A stretch of 13,733 bases of DNA from Bacillota bacterium (GCA_023415335.1 JAEZLD010000100.1:1-13733), one strand, 5' to 3'; positions 1 to 7,274 are shown, numbered from the stretch's first letter. Translations and numbers: made by a program. The notes: generated by a model not told the origin, from the sequence alone.

Positions 1-2
1 TT

Positions 3-536
3 ATTGCAATAATCGGTGGAACCCTTATTGAAAGGCTTCACATGGAAAAGTATGTGGAAAGCTTCATTTTATCTGCAAGCAGCGTGGATATTGAGTCTCC
101 TGACCTTACAAGGAAGGATCGTCTCACCTACGCTAAGGACCAGATGCTTTCTACATTCAAAAAGGTATTCCCATATATACTTATAGGAGTGGGCATTGGT
201 GCAGTAATCCATAACTGGATACCTGAGGAATGGGTGGAAATGGTGCTTGGAAACAACAACCCGTTTGGAGTGGTGCTGGCAACACTGATTGGTGTTCCTA
301 TGTATGCAGATATTTTTGGAACAATCCCTATTGCAGAGGCTCTGTTTGGAAAGGGAGCCTTGCTTGGCACCATTCTCAGCTTCATGATGGCGGTAACCAC
401 GCTATCTCTGCCATCCATAATAATGCTCCGGAAGGCTATAAAGCCCAGGCTACTGGCACTTTTCATTGGAATTTGTACTGTGGGAATTATCATAGTAGGA
501 TATTTCTTTAATACGATTCAACCATTTATTGTGTAG
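3..536 (+). CDS. COG0701-type (ArsP_1/UPF0718) membrane permease, C-terminal part
   Basis: Partial gene: the frame is open to the left window edge, so the true start lies outside and about 178 C-terminal residues are visible. The stretch GGTLIERLHMEKYVESFI, a cytoplasmic loop, then hydrophobic segments around VFPYILIGVGIGAVI, NPFGVVLATLIGVPMYADIFG, LGTILSFMMAVTTLSLPSIIML and LLALFIGICTVGIIIVGYF resemble the second half of the COG0701 permeases (PF03773), which include the organoarsenical exporter ArsP. The internal ATG at position 42 is not the start, because the coding similarity continues upstream of it. The transported substrate is unknown; many relatives have no assigned role. No arsenic gene is visible nearby. 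The stop at 534-536 overlaps an AGGAGG (535-540) that once could have served a following gene. Confidence 0.8.
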   Translation: MAIIGGTLIERLHMEKYVESFILSASSVDIESPDLTRKDRLTYAKDQMLSTFKKVFPYILIGVGIGAVIHNWIPEEWVEMVLGNNNPFGVVLATLIGVPMYADIFGTIPIAEALFGKGALLGTILSFMMAVTTLSLPSIIMLRKAIKPRLLALFIGICTVGIIIVGYFFNTIQPFIV

Positions 537-546
537 GAGGGATTTT

Positions 547-885
547 ATTAAAGCTCGTAATTATATAGACGGAACTGAAAGGAAACCCCAGATAAACCAG
601 GAAGCTGTCCAGCTGATATAACAGCATTATGGTATTGATATGGAACTGACTTAATATTCAAAGTTGCTGTACTACATTACACCAGTAGACATTTTAACGA
701 CAATGGGATGCAACACGAGTATCTGTTTTTGCCCTGAAGACACCATAAACACTGGGACTTGGAGGCGCAGATAGGTACGTGTGATAAAGCTTTTGCTGAG
801 GTATTATGGGTGGTATATTATCCATTCTAATGGAGTAAATAGAAGATCATATTTTTATATGACCGGTGTTCCAAAGGTAAAGTAA
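547..885 (+). pseudogene. Possible decayed gene downstream of the permease
   Basis: An AGGAGG at 535-540 is followed at normal spacing by ATT (547-549), which could be a mutated ATG. From there one frame reads protein-like for about 112 codons, interrupted by TAA at 619, TAA at 652 and TAG at 772, and ends with TAA at 883. Between the stops it gives peptides such as YSKLLYYITPVDILTTMGC and a later part ending RSYFYMTGVPKVK. Each TAA could come from a Gln, Lys or Glu codon by one change. I cannot assign the peptide to a family. The alternative is non-coding spacer that happens to have few stops in this frame. The rest of 537-938 holds only the hairpin at 905-933. Confidence 0.3.
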
Positions 886-899
886 AGGTTTCTGATTTA

Positions 900-933
900 G
901 AAAAATGGAGGGCAGCTAAAAGCTGTCCTCCAT
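900..933 (-). terminator. Rho-independent terminator of the AbgT gene
   Basis: The 13-base arms at 905-917 and 921-933 pair fully, with one G-T wobble, around an AAA loop. Read on the minus strand the stem is followed by TTTTT, and it starts six bases past the stop codon of the AbgT gene. Its orientation fits termination of that gene. It may also stop read-through from the permease side. Confidence 0.8.
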
Positions 934-938
934 AAGTT

Positions 939-2477
939 TTACATCATCATTGGTGCTCCAGGTCCCATTGGAAGCTTTAATAAGTACCAGGCTACTAGCT
1001 GTAATAGCCAGAATGCCAAGAACCATATGGAATATGGTGTCATGTTTGCGATAATAGTACCCATTCCTGCATCCTTGTTGTATTTCCTGACTACCCCATA
1101 GATAATCGGGAAGTAGGCGCTAAGCGGGGTTATGACATTTATGACTGAATCACCTATTTTATAGGCCATTTGAATTAGTGCTGGATGATACCCAAGGAGC
1201 ATGAACATTGGTATGAAAATTGGTGCCATTATTGCCCACTTTGCAGATGCGCTTCCAATAAAGATGTCAATAAGTATACACAAGAGTATAAGAAGTATTA
1301 TTACAACTATAATCGGAAGGCCTGACGCCTCAAGAGCATTTGCTCCGTTTATAGCAAATATCATGCCTAGATTTGACCAGCCAAAGAAGCTTACAAATTG
1401 GGCTATAAAGAATATAAGTACGATATAGGAGCCCATATCTGACATACATTTGCTTAGGGTAGCAACTATATCTCTACTTGATTTGAATTTACCTGATAGC
1501 TTGCCGTAAACTACTCCAGGTATAAAGAATGCTAACGTTATTAGTATTACAAGACCCTTCATTAAAGGAGCAGCACTAACAATGGCTGAATGTGTTTCAG
1601 GATCTCTAAGTATACCATTCTGAGGAATAATTCCTGCTGCTACTATTATTAAATATACTAGCAAAGCAGCACCAGCCCATTTCATGGCTTTAACTTCTTT
1701 TGGGGTAATCTCTTCAAGCTTTTCATCAGAATTAGTCCAGGCTCCAACCCTTGGTTCAACGAACTTCAATGTTACCCATGTTGCTACTATAGTCAGCATG
1801 AATACTGAGAACAGCTGGAAGTAGTAAGTCATCATTGGGTGAACAGAAAAGTTGGGGTTTATAAGCTTTACTGCTGATTCTGTAAAGCTTGTAAGCATAA
1901 CATCAAGTGTACCTACTATTATGTTTGCACTGAATGCACCAGCAACTGATGAGTATGCACATAGCGCACCTGCAATAGGATTTCTGCCTGCAGCAGCAAA
2001 TATCATTGCTCCTATTGCTGGCATAATAATGAATCCAGAATCTCCAGCAATATTTGAAACTATTGAAGCAAATACAACTATTAAAACAACCTTGACCTTT
2101 GAACCCTTAATATTGGACATGGACTTTCTAAGCAATGCTGTGAATAATCCGGATTTTTCACACAATCCAACACCAAGCATCGCAACGAGTACAACACCCA
2201 GAGAATAAAACCCGGAAAAATTTGTCACTGCATTGGATAGTATCTTTTGTAATCCAGCTACTGAAAGAAGGTTTACAACAGTAAGTTTTTCTTTTGTTCC
2301 TGGATGTATAGCTGAGTAGCCTGATTTCGACAAAATGAAAGACAACACGATTACAAATATACTCAACCAAACGAATAACATCATTGGTTCAGGTATTTTG
2401 TTTCCTGCCTTTTCAATTCCATTGAGAAACTTGTCAAACCCGCTTTTTTTCTTTTTGTTAAGCTGTAGTTCTGCCAT
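939..2477 (-). CDS. AbgT-family transporter
   Basis: This 512-residue integral membrane protein has the length and pattern of the AbgT family (PF03806), whose members carry p-aminobenzoyl-glutamate and related small amide or peptide-like solutes, or export sulfonamides (MtrF, YdaH). A short Lys-rich cytoplasmic N-terminus leads into a membrane segment near residues 32-50. Many more follow, with helix-breaking Gly/Pro/Ser-rich stretches such as SNIAGDSGFIIMPAIGA and the C-terminal INVITPLSAYFPIIYGV that are typical of the family's hairpin regions. The start is supported by AGGAGG six bases upstream. A perfect 13-base inverted repeat containing the locus operator lies about 70 bases upstream of the start (2546-2576). 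The neighbouring M20 hydrolase makes uptake followed by amide hydrolysis the natural reading. The actual substrate is unknown, and direction of transport cannot be read from sequence. Confidence 0.9.
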   Translation of the reverse strand: MAELQLNKKKKSGFDKFLNGIEKAGNKIPEPMMLFVWLSIFVIVLSFILSKSGYSAIHPGTKEKLTVVNLLSVAGLQKILSNAVTNFSGFYSLGVVLVAMLGVGLCEKSGLFTALLRKSMSNIKGSKVKVVLIVVFASIVSNIAGDSGFIIMPAIGAMIFAAAGRNPIAGALCAYSSVAGAFSANIIVGTLDVMLTSFTESAVKLINPNFSVHPMMTYYFQLFSVFMLTIVATWVTLKFVEPRVGAWTNSDEKLEEITPKEVKAMKWAGAALLVYLIIVAAGIIPQNGILRDPETHSAIVSAAPLMKGLVILITLAFFIPGVVYGKLSGKFKSSRDIVATLSKCMSDMGSYIVLIFFIAQFVSFFGWSNLGMIFAINGANALEASGLPIIVVIILLILLCILIDIFIGSASAKWAIMAPIFIPMFMLLGYHPALIQMAYKIGDSVINVITPLSAYFPIIYGVVRKYNKDAGMGTIIANMTPYSIWFLAFWLLQLVAWYLLKLPMGPGAPMMM

Positions 2478-2545
2478 AGAAAAGCCTCCTTATAATAATT
2501 TTACTTATATTAATGCACATTGTGTAAAAAGGTTCTAATTGTTCG

Positions 2546-2576
2546 ATATAAATTTGATTCTTGATCAAATTTATAT
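2546..2576. promoter_or_regulatory. Operator copy 1, upstream of the AbgT gene
   Basis: This is a perfect inverted repeat with 13-base arms (2546-2558 and 2564-2576, ATATAAATTTGAT and its complement) around the 5-base spacer TCTTG. Its core TTGAT-N5-ATCAA recurs at 3846-3864, 4188-4202 and 4981-5019. It lies in the 159-base gap between the M20 and AbgT genes, so the transporter probably has its own regulated promoter. I see no convincing -10/-35 pair beside it. Confidence 0.7.
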
Positions 2577-2636
2577 ATAAAAAGCTTAAAGTAATGCAGA
2601 GGAAGTTGTTTTTGTTTGTACTACTAGGGTTTTACG

Positions 2637-3755
2637 CTACTTTTCAACAGAAGTTTCAATAATTGAAACTACAAATTCACCAACTTTTATCAGATCATCA
2701 ACTGGTATGCTTTCTTCTAAAGTATGTGCATTTCTGTCGTTGATTCCAAAAACTACAGTAGGAATATCCTTTCCATTAAGTATGTTTGCATCTGCTCCTC
2801 CACCTGTAAACTCTACACTTCCGGTTATGCCAATTTTGTTTAAAGCCTGTAGTGAGATTTGTACTACTTGAGAATTTGTATCAAGATTAATTGGGGAATA
2901 GCTATTTTCTACAATACACTCTACTTCAGCACCATAGTATTGCGCTGCCGCCCTTGCTGTTTTCATCATATGGTCTATCTGTTTATTAAGCTTATCAACA
3001 CTTAAGCTTCTTGCCTCTCCATTTGCCTTTACAAGAGAAGGAATAATATTAAAACCATCACCACCTTGAATTATTCCTATATTTGCAGTGGTTTCTTCAT
3101 CAATTCTTCCAAGCATCATTTTACTTATTGCTAGAGAAGCAGCCTGAATTGCACTTATTCCCTTCTCAGGCTCTGCACCTGCATGGGAAGCCTTGCCCTT
3201 GAAAATAAAGTTTATAAAGTTGTGGGCAGGTGCTTGAGTTATAACGGTTCCAAGGGGACCACCTCCATCAAGACAGAAGCCAAGCTTTGAGGTTAATAGA
3301 GAGGTATCAAAGTTCTTCATACCTTTTAGTCCAATTTCCTCTGCCACAGTAAATAAAATTTCAATGTTTCCATGTGGAATGTTTTTTTCATCAATAACAT
3401 GAAGTGCCTCCAATATGCTTGAAAGTCCAATTGCATCATCAGCACCAAGTATTGTAGTACCATCACTACGAATGACACCATCTTTTATTGACGGCTTTAT
3501 TCCTTTTCCGGGGGACACTGTATCCATATGGGCTAAAAACAGAAGAGCAGGATATTTTGGATCACCCTTTAATCTTGCAAATAAATTTCCTGCATCACCG
3601 CCAATAGCTTGCCCAGCATTATCTTCCTGTACTTCAAGTCCGAGTTTGAAAAGATGGTCCTTGAGATAATCTGCAACAGCACGTTCATTTGTAGACACTC
3701 TGTCAATTTGGACTAATCTCAGGAACTGATGAAGTAACCTGGATTCATTTACCAT
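2637..3755 (-). CDS. M20-family peptidase T-like metallohydrolase
   Basis: A cytosolic di-zinc amidohydrolase or peptidase of the M20 family, closest in pattern to the peptidase T-like group. With the start at 3755 it has 372 residues. Visible catalytic features are HMDTVSPG (His76 metal, Asp78), GADDAIG (bridging Asp106), AEE (Glu139 general base, Glu140 metal), CLDGGG (Asp163 metal), the lid-domain SHAGAEPEKG (His191) and the C-terminal AHTLEE (His344 metal). The set is complete, so it should be active. The open frame reaches an ATG at 3773, but AAGGAG sits just upstream of two ATGs at 3758 and 3755. The latter has the better spacing. It probably hydrolyses the compound brought in by the adjacent AbgT transporter, by analogy with AbgA/AbgB; this is inference. 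Upstream lie a promoter with the locus operator in its spacer and a cre box. Confidence 0.88.
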   Translation of the reverse strand: MVNESRLLHQFLRLVQIDRVSTNERAVADYLKDHLFKLGLEVQEDNAGQAIGGDAGNLFARLKGDPKYPALLFLAHMDTVSPGKGIKPSIKDGVIRSDGTTILGADDAIGLSSILEALHVIDEKNIPHGNIEILFTVAEEIGLKGMKNFDTSLLTSKLGFCLDGGGPLGTVITQAPAHNFINFIFKGKASHAGAEPEKGISAIQAASLAISKMMLGRIDEETTANIGIIQGGDGFNIIPSLVKANGEARSLSVDKLNKQIDHMMKTARAAAQYYGAEVECIVENSYSPINLDTNSQVVQISLQALNKIGITGSVEFTGGGADANILNGKDIPTVVFGINDRNAHTLEESIPVDDLIKVGEFVVSIIETSVEK

Positions 3756-3785
3756 CATATCTCCTTCTCTCATATTGTAGATTTT

Positions 3786-3799
3786 TATAAGCGCTTACA
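3786..3799 (-). promoter_or_regulatory. CcpA cre box ahead of the M20 gene
   Basis: On the minus strand it reads TGTAAGCGCTTATA, which matches the cre consensus TGWNANCGNTNWCA at all but one position (T for C at position 13). It lies between the predicted M20 promoter (3845-3873) and the start codon, where bound CcpA would act as a roadblock. CcpA itself is not in the window. Confidence 0.6.
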
Positions 3800-3844
3800 T
3801 ATAGAAGTGAAATTGGTAATTATTTCATGAAATATCTTATTTAC

Positions 3845-3873
3845 ATTTTGATACTTGATCAAAAATATGTCAA
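3845..3873 (-). promoter_or_regulatory. Promoter of the M20 gene with operator copy 2
   Basis: On the minus strand a perfect -35 TTGACA (3873-3868) is followed after 17 bases by CAAAAT (3850-3845), a 4-of-6 match to the -10 consensus. The operator TTTTGAT-N5-ATCAAAA (3846-3864, 7-base arms) occupies the spacer and overlaps the -10, a layout suited to repression. Confidence 0.6.
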
Positions 3874-4187
3874 TACTAATAAGATGTTAAGTTTATATAA
3901 CAATTCGTCATAATTAGGTAGATATACTGCTTTGAGGTTTTGATAATTAATTATAAAAAGAAAAATAACAACGAAAACTTTAGTGAAACCTTACAATCAT
4001 AGGAAACATGCGAGAAAGGCTCATTTGATACAGTTTCATATATAATTTAGACTAATAATACTTCATACTGTGTATGATATGGATTTTATGTTGTTAATTT
4101 CCAACTGAGGTTTTATACAATAATAAAAATGATATAAAGACTTTTTTTATGGACTACACAAAATTTAAAAAAATATTTTAAACACCC
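3874..4187. other. AT-rich divergent intergenic region
   Basis: This gap lies between the M20 promoter and the gntR promoter. Apart from the operators at its two ends, the only structure I see is a small inverted repeat, TCATAC-N3-GTATGA, at 4063-4077. No open frame here is convincing: the 120-codon minus-strand frame 4113-4475 overlaps the gntR gene and looks like no protein family. Confidence 0.5.
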
Positions 4188-4217
4188 TTGATATTTGATC
4201 AAAAATGATAGTATAAT
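4188..4217 (+). promoter_or_regulatory. gntR promoter overlapped by operator copy 3
   Basis: The -35 TTGATA (4188-4193), an 18-base spacer and a consensus -10 TATAAT (4212-4217) form a strong promoter. The operator TTGAT-N5-ATCAA (4188-4202) covers the -35 and the first part of the spacer, which predicts autoregulation by repression. Transcription would start near 4224. Confidence 0.72.
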
Positions 4218-4245
4218 ATATAAAAAAGAGAATGGAAGGATTTTA

Positions 4246-4899
4246 GTGGATATAAAATCATTGAATATTACGACTGTACAGGAGACTGTATATGAAGAAT
4301 TATTAAAGGCAATACTACAGGGAAAAATTCCTCCAGGGGAGAAGATAACAATGGAAGGAATAGCCAAAATGATGAACGTGAGTCTTATGCCTGTTCGTGT
4401 TGCATTAAAAAAGCTGGAAGCCGGGAACTTTGTAAAGATTGGAACAAATAGAAGGATAACCATAACCGAGCTCACAAAAGAAAATATGGCAGAGATATTT
4501 AAAATACGCCGACTAGTTGAAGCCTATGCAGCAGAATTAGCATGTACGACAAGAAGTGATGCAACAGTTGAGCTTCTGGAGAAATACAATGAAATCTGTG
4601 AGACATCTGATGATAGCGAGGAGTATTTAAATGCAAATTCTAAATTTCACAGCATTATCTATTCGGAAGCAAGAATGCCGATACTTGAGGGAATAATAAA
4701 TTCTTTATGGCAGCAGGTAAGCCCATATCTACATATACTTATTCGTGAGGAGCATCAGCGCATTATCAATGAGTTTGACCCTAACCATAGAGGTATGATT
4801 GATGCTATGAAAAACAAGGACCCTCTGTCAATGAGGGTATGGATAATAAAGGAGCTAACGGAGGCTGAAAAGCTCATTGCACATAAGATGGACTGGTAA
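4246..4899 (+). CDS. GntR-family regulator, FCD (FadR-like) subgroup
   Basis: A 217-residue cytoplasmic transcription factor. The N-terminal winged helix-turn-helix spans about residues 8-74 (VQETVYEELLKAI, then ITMEGIAKMMNVSLMPVRVAL as recognition region, then the wing). A helical FCD ligand domain follows to the C-terminus. The usual FCD metal tetrad appears as Asn131, His135, His181 and, in place of the last His, Glu203, so metal binding may be altered. I chose the GTG at 4246 because GGAAGGA lies seven bases upstream. The longer frame opens with a TTG at 4195 that sits inside the promoter. The gene lies between the minus-strand transport/hydrolysis genes and the plus-strand operon, with the same operator before each. 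It is therefore the likely local regulator, with a pathway intermediate as effector. Confidence 0.88.
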   Translation: MDIKSLNITTVQETVYEELLKAILQGKIPPGEKITMEGIAKMMNVSLMPVRVALKKLEAGNFVKIGTNRRITITELTKENMAEIFKIRRLVEAYAAELACTTRSDATVELLEKYNEICETSDDSEEYLNANSKFHSIIYSEARMPILEGIINSLWQQVSPYLHILIREEHQRIINEFDPNHRGMIDAMKNKDPLSMRVWIIKELTEAEKLIAHKMDW

Positions 4900-4931
4900 G
4901 GTGTAATATATTAAAATTACCTTAAATTTTT

Positions 4932-4978
4932 AAAAGTACATAGGGTCCTTACATTTCCTGTAGGACTCTATGTATTTT
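4932..4978 (+). terminator. Terminator after gntR
   Basis: The 13-base arms at 4937-4949 and 4962-4974 pair with one G-T wobble around a 12-base loop. The stem is followed by TTTT and preceded by AAAA. It separates gntR from the next operon and could work in both directions. Confidence 0.75.
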
Positions 4979-4980
4979 AA

Positions 4981-5019
4981 ATAAAAATATATTTGATCAA
5001 ATATCAAATACATTTTTAT
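4981..5019. promoter_or_regulatory. Operator copy 4, upstream of the six-gene operon
   Basis: Arms of 17 bases (4981-4997 and 5003-5019) pair with a single mismatch (4989/5011). The core is TATTTGAT-CAAAT-ATCAAATA. Read on the minus strand the spacer is ATTTG, identical to operator copy 3. It lies about 120 bases before the flavoprotein start. No clear -10/-35 pair is visible, though one should be close by. Confidence 0.68.
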
Positions 5020-5138
5020 TCGTGTTATTCTAAAAGAAATCTAAAATAAAGAAGAATTATTAAATACTGTACTCTGATAAATAAGATATATTACAAGTAA
5101 CAAAATAATGGCACATGAATACTTTAGGAGGTGTTCAA

Positions 5139-5858
5139 ATGGGTTATAAGATTTTAGGTATTTCTGGAAGCCCGAGACCAAACAGCAATACAGAGCTTAT
5201 GGTAAGAGAAGCATTGGAGGGGGCAAAAGAAACAGGGGGAGTTGAAACCGAGCTGGTTACACTTTCAAACAAGAGGATAATGCAATGTAGTAGTTGTTTT
5301 AAGTGTGCAGAGAAAAAAAGCCTCTGTATATTTAAAGACAAGGATTATCTAGGTGAGTTCTATCAGAAGTGGTTTGAAGCTGATGGAATAATTATCGGAA
5401 GCCCGGTCTATCATTTATCTGTACCTGGAGTATTAAAAAATCTTCTAGACAGGCTTGGAGAGGGAGTATGGTCAATAAGAAAGAATGGTACAGTTGATTC
5501 GGGCTGGTTTTGTAAGGTTGGAGGTGTTATGGCCCAGGGATTGGGTACCTTTGGAGGACAGGAATATACCATACAGTATCTTATAAATCATCTTCTGCTT
5601 ATGAACTGTATAGTAGTTCCTGCGGAAAATCTTACTGTACCTGGAGTCCCAGGATCCTTCAGAGATAACAGGGTGTTAGAACCTGGACATATTGCAGAAT
5701 ATGATCCAAAGGCTCTTGAAAATGCAAGAATCATGGGAAAGAGAGTGGCTGAGGTTACAAAGATATTTAAAAATGGTGTTGAAAAAATTCAAAATGATTT
5801 GCCACATGAATACATTGAATTTGTTCTTACAAAAGAAGGATTTAAAAACCTTTATTAA
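5139..5858 (+). CDS. Iron-sulfur flavoprotein (NADPH-FMN reductase fold)
   Basis: A 239-residue flavodoxin-fold protein. The FMN phosphate loop is GISGSPRPNSNTE (residues 7-19), and IIIGSPVYHLSVPGVLKNLLDR is the second flavin-contacting segment. Cysteines 50, 53, 56 and 63 form C-x2-C-x2-C-x6-C, matching the compact 4Fe-4S motif of archaeal and clostridial iron-sulfur flavoproteins (Isf). It should carry FMN plus a cluster and pass electrons between ferredoxin-like donors and an unknown acceptor. The start at 5139 follows AGGAGGTG at ideal spacing; the in-frame ATG at 5115 lies upstream of that site. It opens the operator-controlled run, so it may supply a redox step in the same pathway. The partner is unknown. 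Confidence 0.85.
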   Translation: MGYKILGISGSPRPNSNTELMVREALEGAKETGGVETELVTLSNKRIMQCSSCFKCAEKKSLCIFKDKDYLGEFYQKWFEADGIIIGSPVYHLSVPGVLKNLLDRLGEGVWSIRKNGTVDSGWFCKVGGVMAQGLGTFGGQEYTIQYLINHLLLMNCIVVPAENLTVPGVPGSFRDNRVLEPGHIAEYDPKALENARIMGKRVAEVTKIFKNGVEKIQNDLPHEYIEFVLTKEGFKNLY

Positions 5859-5954
5859 ATTTAGAAGGCATGGCTGTTTACAGCTCACTTATACAAAAGC
5901 CAGATGATAAAGAAAACAAATTTTTAAATAAAAATAAGAAAAGGAGTGTTTAAA

Positions 5955-7214
5955 TTGGCATTAAAGTATTATGAAGGCTACAAATTCTATAAGGTTCCTA
6001 ATTACCCTGATGTACCATACGGAGAGTATAAAGCTCGTATTGAAAAGGCTCAGAGGTTAATGGAAGAAAACGATGTGGATTGCTTGGTTTTATGGAACAA
6101 GAAAAATATAAGATACTTCTTTGGATTCCAGTCAATTCACTGGCTACTTCCAAGCATACAGTGCGCAGTTGGAATAGTACCTGCAAAGGGAGAACCTTTA
6201 CTGGTCGTGCCTGATTTCTTTATGGGAACTGCAGAAAATCTTTGCTGGACAAGGGGGATGTACGGATATCTAAATCCTCATCAGCCAAAATCTCAGAGAG
6301 AGTTGTCAATTGATATTGCAGATCTTGTAAAAAAAATAGGCTGTGGAAATAAAAATGTTGCCCTGGAAAAAGGCCAGATGGGCTGTATGTGGATTCCAAG
6401 ACCTTTAAACGATATTGAAAACTTCATGAAGGCTTTGCCTGATGCTAATTTTGTTGATGGTGACAGGGTAATCTGGGGATGCAGAATGATAAAATCACCT
6501 CTTGAAATAGAGCGCATTTCAAAATCTGTCGAGGTGATTGGGGCAATTGAAGCAGAGCTTGTTGAACAGTATAGGCCTGGAATGACAGAAACAGATATAA
6601 GCAAGATAGTACAGCGTAAGGCAGCTGAAATGGGTACAAGCCATATAGGAGATAGTATAGGGCTTCAGGGTTCCTTCAGAGGCGCATTTAATAAGGAAAT
6701 AATGGCTGATATTGGAGTACACGAAGGGGCTGAGATGGTTAAAGGGGATTACATATTCTTTGATATGTTCTATGACTACAAGGGTTATGCACCTGATACT
6801 GCAAGAATGTACCAGTTAAGCCAGGTAACAGACAAAATGAAAAAGATGTATGAACTGATATATGAATGTGAGGATATGGTTGAGAAAGTATTAAGACCTG
6901 GAGTCAAGGCAAATGAGGTTTGGAGAGTAATGTATGAGCCAATAGAAAAGGCAGGGCTTCCTGTGCTTGACATGGGAGGGCATGGTACAGGACTTGATAC
7001 CCACGAGCCACCATCAATAGATGCATGGAATGAGATGGAGATGCAGGAAGGAATGGTATTGTCCATTGAGCCATGGGTTTATGAAAGCCTTAAGATACAT
7101 GGTGGTACGGGGAAGTATGGTATACAGGATCAGTTTGTAATAACAAAGGATGGATGCAAAAAGCTGGAAGGTTTAAATAGAGAAGTAATTCAGGTGGCTC
7201 ATCCAATACTTTAG
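5955..7214 (+). CDS. M24-family (creatinase/Xaa-Pro peptidase fold) hydrolase
   Basis: This 419-residue protein has a creatinase N-terminal domain (about residues 23-180) and a pita-bread M24 domain. Four of the five canonical metal ligands are present: Asp270 (FFDMFYDYKGY), Asp281 (APDTAR), His343 (GGHGTGLDTHEPP) and Glu372 (GMVLSIEPW). The fifth, normally Glu in an R-I-E-D motif, is Gln391 in YGIQDQFVIT. The protein may bind one metal, or act as a metal-free or altered hydrolase in the manner of creatinase rather than as a prolidase. The start is TTG at 5955, eight bases after AAGGAG; the upstream GTG at 5946 overlaps that site. It follows the flavoprotein by 96 bases in the same operon. 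It is likely to cut a C-N bond in the pathway substrate, which is inference. Confidence 0.82.
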   Translation: MALKYYEGYKFYKVPNYPDVPYGEYKARIEKAQRLMEENDVDCLVLWNKKNIRYFFGFQSIHWLLPSIQCAVGIVPAKGEPLLVVPDFFMGTAENLCWTRGMYGYLNPHQPKSQRELSIDIADLVKKIGCGNKNVALEKGQMGCMWIPRPLNDIENFMKALPDANFVDGDRVIWGCRMIKSPLEIERISKSVEVIGAIEAELVEQYRPGMTETDISKIVQRKAAEMGTSHIGDSIGLQGSFRGAFNKEIMADIGVHEGAEMVKGDYIFFDMFYDYKGYAPDTARMYQLSQVTDKMKKMYELIYECEDMVEKVLRPGVKANEVWRVMYEPIEKAGLPVLDMGGHGTGLDTHEPPSIDAWNEMEMQEGMVLSIEPWVYESLKIHGGTGKYGIQDQFVITKDGCKKLEGLNREVIQVAHPIL

Positions 7215-7226
7215 CTTTTTAGGGTT

Positions 7227-7274
7227 GACAAGATTCCAGTGAAAGCATTATGGGGCTTTCACTGGAATCTTGTA
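7227..7274. repeat. Long perfect inverted repeat inside the operon
   Basis: Arms 7228-7245 and 7256-7273 are 18-base perfect complements (ACAAGATTCCAGTGAAAG and its complement). A further C-G pair leaves an 8-base loop. It starts 13 bases after the M24 stop codon. No U-tract follows on either strand, so it is a poor intrinsic terminator. It could act as an mRNA-stabilising or processing hairpin. Confidence 0.8.

Noticed and set aside
4113..4475. 120-codon minus-strand frame across the gntR start
   Set aside because: It lies antisense to the gntR gene and promoter, has low-complexity hydrophobic content and no ribosome binding site.
5860..5900. Short palindrome GCTGTTTACAGC between the flavoprotein and M24 genes
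   Set aside because: Five-base arms with a two-base centre and no U-tract; too small to interpret.
7225..7253. Promoter from TTGACA (7225-7230) before the TIGR04076 gene
   Set aside because: No acceptable -10 lies at 16-18 bases, and the whole stretch is part of the long inverted repeat.
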